64,000 nucleotides of DNA from positions 23,897-87,896 of the forward strand of contig BPGX01000010.1 in the NCBI GenBank assembly GCA_026003255.1, written 5' to 3'. The translations under genes were made by a program, and so were the position numbers. The number at the start of each line of letters is the position of its first letter. The stretch's first letter is position 1. Positions 1 to 7,291 of the stretch are shown here, piece by piece. Origin of the DNA: Bacteroidia bacterium (GTDB taxonomy: Bacteria; Bacteroidota; Bacteroidia; B-17B0; Aurantibacillaceae). The notes beneath the pieces are model-generated. The model was not told where the DNA came from. It was given only the letters and a program-made list of their open reading frames with translations, and ran no database searches.

Positions 1-1
1 C

Positions 2-847
2 AGAACTTGTTTAGTGAAAGTTACCAAGAGTTCGGCACAAAATCCCAATCCAATGCCCAAGTTGGTGGCATCTTGTAGAACGGAGGTAATGGACGGAATG
101 GAAGTGGAAAACTTTACTAATCCGGAAGTTTTAGAAGCCAGAAAAGGTGTGGTGGAATTCTTGTTAATCAACCATCCATTGGATTGTCCGATTTGCGACC
201 AGGCCGGTGAATGTAAATTACAAGATTTATCCTATGAACACGGCGCCGCACAAGGAAGATATGAGTTTGTCCGCAGAGAATTTGAACCTATTGACATTGG
301 TGATAAGATTCAATTACACATGAAACGTTGTATTCACTGTTACAGGTGTATTAAAACGGTGGAACAATTAGCGCCAGAACATCGTGTACATGGTATGATA
401 CATCGTGGCGATAGTTCAGAAATTTCCACTTACATACAAAATGCTATCGACCACGAATATAGTGGTAATATAATTGATGTTTGTCCAGTAGGTGCCTTGA
501 CGGATAAAACTTTCCGATTTAAGAGTCGTGTGTGGTTTACAAAGCCGGTAGATGCGCATCGCAACTGCAGTAAATGTTGTGGGAAAGTGCGCTTGTGGCT
601 AAAGGGTGAAGAGGTATTGAGAGTTACTGCCAGAATGGACGAATGGGGAGAAGTTGAGGATTTTATATGCAACGAATGTCGTTTTGAAAAAAAGAAAAAA
701 TCGGATTGGATCATAGAAGGTCCTTCTAAAATCAGCAGAAAATCGGTTATTTCAATCAATCACTATCAACACCTGAACGAATTAAAAGTTCAGGTCATGA
801 AACAACAAAAAGCATTGGGCTTTATTCCATTCAATAAAAGACCTTAA
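2..847 (+). CDS. nuoG: NADH-quinone oxidoreductase subunit G, 5'-partial, short form
   Basis: This is the iron-sulfur subunit of the peripheral arm of complex I, which passes electrons from NADH towards quinone. The frame is open to the left edge and already reads RTCLVKV there, the CxxC part of the N-terminal [2Fe-2S] ferredoxin domain, so the true start lies outside the window; the GTG at 14 is not the start. Further ligands are visible: HPLDCPICDQAGEC (HxxxCxxCxxxxxC cluster), RCIHCYRC with a later DVCPVGALTDK (4Fe-4S), and CSKC with FICNECR near the end. The protein stops soon after, without the molybdopterin-like domain of proteobacterial NuoG, as is usual for short Bacteroidota versions. 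nuoH follows after 11 bases, so they form one operon. Confidence 0.93.
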   Translation, partial: RTCLVKVTKSSAQNPNPMPKLVASCRTEVMDGMEVENFTNPEVLEARKGVVEFLLINHPLDCPICDQAGECKLQDLSYEHGAAQGRYEFVRREFEPIDIGDKIQLHMKRCIHCYRCIKTVEQLAPEHRVHGMIHRGDSSEISTYIQNAIDHEYSGNIIDVCPVGALTDKTFRFKSRVWFTKPVDAHRNCSKCCGKVRLWLKGEEVLRVTARMDEWGEVEDFICNECRFEKKKKSDWIIEGPSKISRKSVISINHYQHLNELKVQVMKQQKALGFIPFNKRP

Positions 848-858
848 AATACTTTACT

Positions 859-1923
859 ATGGCTTTATCAACATTTTTGATTGTAAAAATTTTGCTTTGT
901 ATTATTGTGTTTGCAATATCATTAGGAGTTGCAGCTTATTCCACTTTGTGGGAACGTAAGTTTGCGGCGTTTTTACAAGATAGAATTGGTCCCAACAGAG
1001 CAGGACCCGGCGGAATTTTTCAACCATTAGCCGATGGTGGTAAGTTGTTCTTTAAGGAAGAAATTATTCCTGATGTATCAAACAAATTTCTGTTTGTTTT
1101 AGGTCCCAGTTTGTTTATGATAACTGCATTAATGACGGGAGTGGTTATCCCATGGGGTAAAGATTTTATATGGAATGGACAAAAAATCGCTCTTCAGATT
1201 ACGGACATTAATGTAGGCGTGTTGTATTTATTGGGTGTTGTTTCTATTGGTGTGTATGGGATTATGATTGGAGGATGGGCATCAAATAACAAATACGCTT
1301 TGCTTGGTGCGTTACGGGCTTCATCACAAATGATTAGTTATGAGATTGCGATGGGCATTTCTATCATTGCACTTATCATTTCTGCTGGTGGAACATTGAG
1401 TTTAAAAGAAATTGTTGAAAATCAGGATGTAGGCATGGCGAACTTCGTATATCAACCTTTGGGATTTTTAATTTTCTTTGTATGTGCTTTGGCTGAGGCC
1501 AATCGTGCGCCTTTTGATTTACCTGAAACAGAGAGTGAATTAGTCGGGGGTTATCATACGGAGTACTCTTCTATGAAGTTGGGTTTATACTTGTTTGCAG
1601 AATACATCAATATGTTTATTTCATCGGCTGTGATGAGTGCGTTGTATTTTGGTGGTTACAATTTTCCTTTTGCACAAGAAGTTTATTCAGCATTGGGATT
1701 GCAAGAAGGAAGTATAGCCATTAGTTTAATTGGAGCAGCGGTATATTTTATCAAGATTGTTATTTTCATTAATGTATTTATGTGGATAAGATGGACATTG
1801 CCAAGATTTCGTTTTGACCAGTTAATGAACTTAGGATGGAGATATTTGATACCATTATCTTTATTTAATTTAGTGCTGACAATAGTAATAGAATATTTTA
1901 GGGGTAATATAAATTTTCAATAA
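859..1923 (+). CDS. nuoH: NADH-quinone oxidoreductase subunit H
   Basis: This is the membrane subunit of complex I next to the quinone-binding cavity. The 354-residue protein has about eight hydrophobic helices. It contains the family signatures RKFAAFLQDRIGPNRAGPGG near residue 30, ALRASSQMISYEIAMG in the middle, and EANRAPFDLPETESELVGG followed by the YSSMKLGLYLFAEY loop. Length is normal for the family. It lies between nuoG and nuoI with gaps of about 11 bases, so the three genes are co-transcribed. Confidence 0.97.
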   Translation: MALSTFLIVKILLCIIVFAISLGVAAYSTLWERKFAAFLQDRIGPNRAGPGGIFQPLADGGKLFFKEEIIPDVSNKFLFVLGPSLFMITALMTGVVIPWGKDFIWNGQKIALQITDINVGVLYLLGVVSIGVYGIMIGGWASNNKYALLGALRASSQMISYEIAMGISIIALIISAGGTLSLKEIVENQDVGMANFVYQPLGFLIFFVCALAEANRAPFDLPETESELVGGYHTEYSSMKLGLYLFAEYINMFISSAVMSALYFGGYNFPFAQEVYSALGLQEGSIAISLIGAAVYFIKIVIFINVFMWIRWTLPRFRFDQLMNLGWRYLIPLSLFNLVLTIVIEYFRGNINFQ

Positions 1924-1934
1924 ACTAAACTCTT

Positions 1935-2555
1935 ATGCTTTCACTCACAAATCGCAAAAAGATAGTAAGTAACAAAGAGCAAAACTTTTCAGAAAAAATT
2001 TATCTGCCGGGAGTTCTCAAAGGGATGAGTATAACCATTCGTCATTTATTCAAAAAGAAAGCAACCATTCAATATCCGGAAGAAAAAAGACCATTAAGTC
2101 CTGTTTTTAGAGGAAGACATGTTTTAAAGAGAGACGAAAATGGGGCAGAACGATGCACAGCGTGTGGATTGTGTGCTCTGGCTTGTCCGGCTGAAGCCAT
2201 TACCATGGTAGCAGCAGAACGAAAGCCCGGAGAAGAACATTTGTATAGAGAAGAAAAATATGCCAAAGAATATTACATCAACATGTTAAGATGTATATTC
2301 TGCGGTTTGTGTGAAGAAGCGTGTCCCAAAGAAGCTATTTTCCTCACAGATAGAATTGTAGATACAGAATTCTGGAGAGAAGATTTTATTTATGGAAAAG
2401 ATAAATTAGTTGAACCAATAGAAAAAGACAAGAGAATTGATGTAACGAAAAGACAAACTCCGGCTGTTCTGGCATTTAAGAAAATTCCGGGTTTAAGACA
2501 CAATGTTCTTTATGAACCTAAAAAATTAAAAGAGAAAAAACATCATCAACATTAA
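1935..2555 (+). CDS. nuoI: NADH-quinone oxidoreductase subunit I
   Basis: This is the two-cluster ferredoxin-like subunit of complex I that carries electrons to the terminal cluster near quinone. Two CxxCxxCxxxCP motifs are present, CTACGLCALACP and CIFCGLCEEACP, which bind the two [4Fe-4S] clusters. The 206-residue protein has an N-terminal extension of about 60 residues containing the amphipathic membrane-contact region, and a lysine- and histidine-rich C-terminus. It follows nuoH directly; the gene after it is not a complex I gene, so the nuo cluster is interrupted or ends here. Confidence 0.95.
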   Translation: MLSLTNRKKIVSNKEQNFSEKIYLPGVLKGMSITIRHLFKKKATIQYPEEKRPLSPVFRGRHVLKRDENGAERCTACGLCALACPAEAITMVAAERKPGEEHLYREEKYAKEYYINMLRCIFCGLCEEACPKEAIFLTDRIVDTEFWREDFIYGKDKLVEPIEKDKRIDVTKRQTPAVLAFKKIPGLRHNVLYEPKKLKEKKHHQH

Positions 2556-2570
2556 AATAAATTTTGAACT

Positions 2571-3674
2571 ATGAAAAAATCTGATAAAAAGAAAAATCAA
2601 GTATTTACTGATAAATCAAGAGAGTTTTTATTCAAATATATCAATAATTCTTCTCCAACGGGCTATGAAGCATCCGGCCAACAAATCTGGCTGGATTATT
2701 TAAAGCCCTATATTGATGATTATATTGTAGACAATTATGGTTCTGTAGCCGCCATTATCAATCCCGGACAAGATTACAAAGTAGTAATTGAGGCACATGC
2801 GGATGAAATTAGCTGGTATGTCAATTATATTACGAACGATGGCTTTATTTATGTTTGTAGAAATGGAGGAAGTGACCATCAAATAGCGCCGTCTAAACGA
2901 GTAAATATCTATACAGAAAAAGGTATTGTGAAGGGCATCTTTGGATGGCCAGCCATTCATGTAAGAGAACCGGGTAAAGAAGAACCGCCAACACTAAAAA
3001 ATATCTTTGTGGATGTAGGATGCAGTTCAAAAAAGGAAGTAGAAAAATTAGGCATTCATGTGGGATGTGTGATGACGTATGAGGATGAATTGATAGAACT
3101 AAACGAGAAATTTTTGGTTGGGAGAGCGTTAGATAACCGCATCGGGGGCTTTATGATTGCACAGGTTGCCAGATTATTGGTAGAAAATGGAATAAAACTG
3201 CCTTATACTTTATACATTGTAAATTCTGTTCAGGAAGAAATTGGTTTAAGAGGTGCTGAAATGATTTCAAGAAGAATAAAGCCCGATGTGGCCATTATTA
3301 CAGATGTATGCCACGATACACAAACACCGATGATGGATAAAAAAGTACAGGGAGATATTGCTTGCGGGAAAGGGCCCGTATTGAGCTATGCGCCTGCTGT
3401 TCAGAACAATGTATTGAAACAAATTATAGATACTGCTCATAAAGAAAAAATTGAATTTCAGCGTCTGGCATCTTCTCGTTCTACCGGAACAGATACAGAT
3501 GCCTTTGCTTACAGTGCGGAAGGAGTGCCATCAGCATTAATTTCATTACCTTTGAGATATATGCATACTACAAATGAAACGGTTCATAAAGATGATATTG
3601 AAAATGTTGTGTGGTTAATGTACCATACTTTACGAAACATTAAGAAGAATCAGGATTTTCGTTATATTAAATAA
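2571..3674 (+). CDS. M42 family metallopeptidase (glutamyl aminopeptidase/endoglucanase-like)
   Basis: A cytosolic di-metal aminopeptidase of the M42 (FrvX/PepA-type) family, which assembles into large complexes and trims peptides. The visible metal and catalytic residues are VIEAHADEI (His), VGRALDNRIGG (bridging Asp), NSVQEEIGLRG (paired Glu), ITDVCHDTQTP (Asp) and the late MHTTNETVHKDD (His). The 367-residue length fits the family. It starts 15 bases after nuoI and is followed 9 bases later by a GH3-family gene, so it may be read from the same transcript. The exact substrate cannot be told from sequence. Confidence 0.9.
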   Translation: MKKSDKKKNQVFTDKSREFLFKYINNSSPTGYEASGQQIWLDYLKPYIDDYIVDNYGSVAAIINPGQDYKVVIEAHADEISWYVNYITNDGFIYVCRNGGSDHQIAPSKRVNIYTEKGIVKGIFGWPAIHVREPGKEEPPTLKNIFVDVGCSSKKEVEKLGIHVGCVMTYEDELIELNEKFLVGRALDNRIGGFMIAQVARLLVENGIKLPYTLYIVNSVQEEIGLRGAEMISRRIKPDVAIITDVCHDTQTPMMDKKVQGDIACGKGPVLSYAPAVQNNVLKQIIDTAHKEKIEFQRLASSRSTGTDTDAFAYSAEGVPSALISLPLRYMHTTNETVHKDDIENVVWLMYHTLRNIKKNQDFRYIK

Positions 3675-3683
3675 AATCAAAAG

Positions 3684-5231
3684 ATGCCTGCCATTTTAGG
3701 GACATTACTTAAAAATACAATAGCATTAAGCAGTAAATTAAAAAAAGAAAAGCGCCCTTTCAGGCAGCAACAGGAAACATTGATTAAACTATTAACGAAA
3801 GCAAAAGATACAGCATTTGGGCATCACTATCATTTTGATAAAATTTTGAAGAGCCCTAATATCGTTCGTAGTTTTCAGGAAAACGTCCCGACACACGATT
3901 ACAGTAAAATTTACAGAGAATGGTGGTATCGTACCTTGAATGGAGAGCCCTTTGTTTGCTGGCCGGGTTACACTAAATATTTTGCTTTAAGTTCAGGGAC
4001 TTCTGAATCATCTTCTAAATACATTCCCGTTACGAAAGACATGTTGAAGGCCATTCAGCGAGGCGCAATAAGACAAATTCTATCAACAGCCCATTTTAAT
4101 CTTCCACCAGAGTTGTATCAAAAAGGGATTTTGATGATTGGAGGAAGTACACATTTGAATTACAATGGTACTTACTTTGCAGGTGATTTGAGTGGTATTA
4201 CAACAGGTAATATTCCATTCTGGTTTCAACATCATTACAAGCCCGGAAAAAAAATATCCGGCTACAAAGATTGGAATACTAAGTTAAACGAAATGACGGT
4301 GAATGCTCATAAATGGGATATTGGCATTATTGCAGGAGTACCAGCATGGATACAAATTTTGATGGAAAAAATTTTAGACCATTATAAAATCAGTTCTATA
4401 CACGATATATGGCCTAACTTTAGAATATATGTGCATGGAGGCGTAGCCATTCATCCCTACAAAGCGAGTTTGAAAAAAATGTTTGCAAAAGATGTATTGT
4501 TTATAGACACATACATGGCATCAGAAGGATTTATTGCTTTTGAAGAACGTCCGAATGAGTTACAAGCCATGAAAATGATTTTGAATAACGGTATTTTCTT
4601 TGAATTTGTTCCGTTTAATGAAAACAATTTTGATGCCGACGGAAATATGAAAGAAAATCCTGAAACCTTGCTGATTAATGAGGTAGAAGAAAATAAGGAC
4701 TATGCACTATTACTTTCTTCCTGTGCTGGGGCATGGAGATATTTAATTGGAGATACTATTAAATTTACAGATACAAAAAGAGCAGAAATTTTAATCACTG
4801 GACGCACAAAACATTTTTTAAGTTTGTGTGGAGAACATCTTTCAGTGGAAAACATGACAAAAGCTATTGACCTAACTGCAAAAGACCTGAACATTGAAAT
4901 TAATGAGTTCACGGTTGCAGGTATTAAGTATGAAAATTTATTTGCACATCACTGGTATGTAGGAACCAATAGAATGATAGATAAACAAATTATCAAAGAA
5001 AAAATTGATAATTATTTGAAAGAACTCAATGATGATTATCGTGTAGAAAGAATGGCCGCATTGAAAAATATTTTTGTAGATGTATTGCCTGACGATATGT
5101 TTATTCAATTTTTAGAATATAAAAAAAGAGCTGGTGCACAAAGCAAATTCCCAAGAGTTATAAAAGGGAAATTATATGAGGAATGGAAAGAATTTCTGAT
5201 TCAAAAAGGATATGATATTTTCAAAGAATGA
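3684..5231 (+). CDS. GH3 auxin-responsive promoter family protein (acyl-adenylating fold)
   Basis: A bacterial member of the GH3 family, whose plant relatives adenylate small carboxylic acids and join them to amino acids. The adenylation signature ALSSGTSESSSKYIPVT is near residue 100, and later family motifs include DTYMASEGFIAFEE and YLIGDTIKFTD. The 515-residue length matches bacterial GH3 proteins, which are common in Bacteroidota. It overlaps the next gene by 4 bases (ATGA), so the two are translationally coupled. Its substrate is unknown; the plant auxin link should not be transferred. Confidence 0.85.
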   Translation: MPAILGTLLKNTIALSSKLKKEKRPFRQQQETLIKLLTKAKDTAFGHHYHFDKILKSPNIVRSFQENVPTHDYSKIYREWWYRTLNGEPFVCWPGYTKYFALSSGTSESSSKYIPVTKDMLKAIQRGAIRQILSTAHFNLPPELYQKGILMIGGSTHLNYNGTYFAGDLSGITTGNIPFWFQHHYKPGKKISGYKDWNTKLNEMTVNAHKWDIGIIAGVPAWIQILMEKILDHYKISSIHDIWPNFRIYVHGGVAIHPYKASLKKMFAKDVLFIDTYMASEGFIAFEERPNELQAMKMILNNGIFFEFVPFNENNFDADGNMKENPETLLINEVEENKDYALLLSSCAGAWRYLIGDTIKFTDTKRAEILITGRTKHFLSLCGEHLSVENMTKAIDLTAKDLNIEINEFTVAGIKYENLFAHHWYVGTNRMIDKQIIKEKIDNYLKELNDDYRVERMAALKNIFVDVLPDDMFIQFLEYKKRAGAQSKFPRVIKGKLYEEWKEFLIQKGYDIFKE

Positions 5232-5881
5232 TATTCAGTTTAATTTATCAGAGCATAATCATTATTGTATTACTGACATTTTCATTTGGGCCTTCCTTTT
5301 TTAGTTTAATTAATTATTCTATAAAAAAAGGATTTCGTCCCGCTTCTATGCTGGCTTTTGGAGTAGTAGGAAGTGATTTTTTTGTCTGTTTATTTAATAT
5401 CTTTTTAGTTCATTATGGTTTTACAGAATGGTTGAATGACACAAAAAATCAACGATTTGCAGGCATCTTAGCAGGAGTTATATTAATTTTATTTGGTGCC
5501 TTTTATTTCAAAAAAGAAGCGCCATCTTCCGCAGATGAAAACGGAGAAGATGCACTTATCAAAAATGAAACACACCCAGCTCTCTTAATTGTAAAAGGAT
5601 TTATCCTGAATTTATTCAATCCAGCAGTATGGTTTTTGTGGTTAGGCAATGTAACCATTATTAGTAATTTTTTTAATCACTCACTTACAAAAACACTGCT
5701 GTATTTTTCAATCATTAATGGTATAGTATTAATAGTAGAATTGTATAAAATTTATTTAGGGAATAAAATTAAAAAGGTATTAAAACCGCAATTAATCCAC
5801 ATCATTAATATTTTAACTGGAAGTACATTAATTGCTTTTGGTATTTATTTAATTTACAATTATTATTTTGAAAAAATATGA
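5228..5881 (+). CDS. LysE/RhtB family amino-acid exporter
   Basis: An inner-membrane exporter of the LysE superfamily with about six hydrophobic helices. It shows the typical N-terminal FGPSFFSLINYSIKKG segment followed by a glycine-rich stretch. A central polar loop contains many Glu and Asp residues, and the second half carries LNLFNPAVWFLWLG, equivalent to the family's NP-F-W motif. It overlaps both neighbours by 4 bases, so GH3, this exporter and the DUF493 gene form a tightly coupled unit. Coupling of an acid-amido synthetase-like enzyme with an amino-acid exporter is suggestive, but the substrate is not shown. Confidence 0.8.
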   Translation: MIFSLIYQSIIIIVLLTFSFGPSFFSLINYSIKKGFRPASMLAFGVVGSDFFVCLFNIFLVHYGFTEWLNDTKNQRFAGILAGVILILFGAFYFKKEAPSSADENGEDALIKNETHPALLIVKGFILNLFNPAVWFLWLGNVTIISNFFNHSLTKTLLYFSIINGIVLIVELYKIYLGNKIKKVLKPQLIHIINILTGSTLIAFGIYLIYNYYFEKI

Positions 5882-6153
5882 TGAATGATTGGTCTAACTT
5901 AAAAGCTCGATTAGAAGAGCATCAACCGTTTCCTGCGTTATACATGTTCAAATTTATATTGAATAGCGATAATAAAAAAATTGCTCAGGTAGAAGCATTA
6001 TTTAATGAAGATAACACAGCCGAAATAACCATTCGTCAAAGCAACCGCGGAAGATATGTGAGTATTACGGTGAAACAAATGGTTAATACGGTTGAAGAAA
6101 TTATCCACATTTATGAAATGGCTTCTGCTATTCCCGGTGTTATGATTTTGTAG
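5878..6153 (+). CDS. DUF493 (YbeD-like) small protein
   Basis: A 91-residue cytosolic protein of the DUF493/YbeD family, a small alpha/beta fold resembling a regulatory ACT-like domain. The signature is visible: FPALYMFKFIL at the N-terminus, a central RQSNRGRYVSITVK segment (the family has SS-G-Y-S-TV) and the closing IPGVMIL. It overlaps the exporter stop by 4 bases. Its function is unknown; a role in sensing a small molecule is only inferred from the fold. Confidence 0.78.
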   Translation: MMNDWSNLKARLEEHQPFPALYMFKFILNSDNKKIAQVEALFNEDNTAEITIRQSNRGRYVSITVKQMVNTVEEIIHIYEMASAIPGVMIL

Positions 6154-6158
6154 AAACT

Positions 6159-7034
6159 ATGGAGTATAATTTACAAAACAAACATCTGAGTTTAATTGTA
6201 AGTACTAATGGGGCAGAGATAATTTCGCTGAAATATCAAAATAGGGAACTAATATGGCAGGCAGAAAACGAATGGCAAAGACATGCACCTATCTTGTTTC
6301 CCATTGTTGGTAAACTAAAAAATAACCAATATCAATACAACAATCAATTCTACTCTTTACCACAACACGGCTTTGCAAGAGATAAAGAATGGTTGTGTAC
6401 ACTACATACTGAAGACACCTTGCAATTTGAACTCACCGACGATGAAGAAACATTTAATATTTATCCTTTTCATTTTTCTTTAATTGTAGAATATCAACTT
6501 GTTGAAAGTGGTGTGAACATAACATTTAAGATTTTTAATCCATATCATGAGATTCTACCATTTAGCATAGGTTACCATCCAGGTTTCAATACTTTTGGTG
6601 AATTGGAAGATTGCAGCGTGATATTTGAAAGAAATAATAAATCTTTGATTTTACAAAGGACTTTTTTGTATAATGGTTTAATATCAAATCAAAAAGAAGC
6701 CATTTCTTTTGACAATACAGAAATAGAGAAATTACGATTGAATACACGCTTATTTGATAACGACGCGTTGGTATTTGAAAATAGCGGAATTGTCTCAATT
6801 ACTCTTGAAAATTCTTCATGGCCATATTCAATTAAAATTAGTTCACCAAACTGCAAGAATTGGGGGATATGGACAAAACCAAATTGCAACAAATTTATCT
6901 GTATTGAACCGTGGATGGGCATTGCTGATACCGTAGATAGTAATAGAGATATTTTGAATAAAAAAGACATTATATTACTAAATGCTTATAGTGGATGGGA
7001 GTGGGAAATTAATTTAGACATAAGTACAGTATGA
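6159..7034 (+). CDS. Aldose 1-epimerase family protein (LacX/YeaD-like)
   Basis: A cytosolic protein with the galactose-mutarotase-like beta-sandwich fold, which interconverts sugar anomers. Seen: RHAPILFPIVGKL near residue 45, LPQHGFARDKEW (His region near residue 70), PFSIGYHPGFNT (second His) and ICIEPWMGIAD near the C-terminus with the conserved Glu. The 291-residue length and the QHGFAR version of the first motif fit the LacX-like branch more than GalM itself. It begins 5 bases after the DUF493 gene. Sugar specificity cannot be assigned. Confidence 0.82.
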   Translation: MEYNLQNKHLSLIVSTNGAEIISLKYQNRELIWQAENEWQRHAPILFPIVGKLKNNQYQYNNQFYSLPQHGFARDKEWLCTLHTEDTLQFELTDDEETFNIYPFHFSLIVEYQLVESGVNITFKIFNPYHEILPFSIGYHPGFNTFGELEDCSVIFERNNKSLILQRTFLYNGLISNQKEAISFDNTEIEKLRLNTRLFDNDALVFENSGIVSITLENSSWPYSIKISSPNCKNWGIWTKPNCNKFICIEPWMGIADTVDSNRDILNKKDIILLNAYSGWEWEINLDISTV

Positions 7035-7088
7035 AAATAATTGTCTTTTTGTTACTAGAGATTATGAGCAATAACAAAACTAAATAGA

Positions 7089-7199
7089 ACACAGATAACA
7101 CTGATTAAATACAGATTATCGCAGATTAATTAAAAATTAAGAATGCTAATTAAAGCATGTTTGTATAAATCAAATCGGTTACATTTGTGTTATCTGTGT
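7089..7199. repeat. Degenerate intergenic inverted repeat
   Basis: The 257-base gap between two convergent genes contains ACACAGATAACAC at 7089-7101 and its exact reverse complement at 7187-7199. Between them are further partial copies (ACAGATTATCGCAGATT). This resembles the short AC-AGAT-type intergenic repeats seen in many Bacteroidota genomes. It sits between the ends of the epimerase gene and alaS and could act as a bidirectional terminator-like fold, but it lacks a clean GC-rich stem. Confidence 0.55.
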
Positions 7200-7291
7200 A
7201 CTGTTTTTATTCTAAAAATTTATCTAATATTTTACTTTAAGATGTATAATCCCGTAGGAATTCTTTATGTAAATATAGGTCTATGGTAAAA

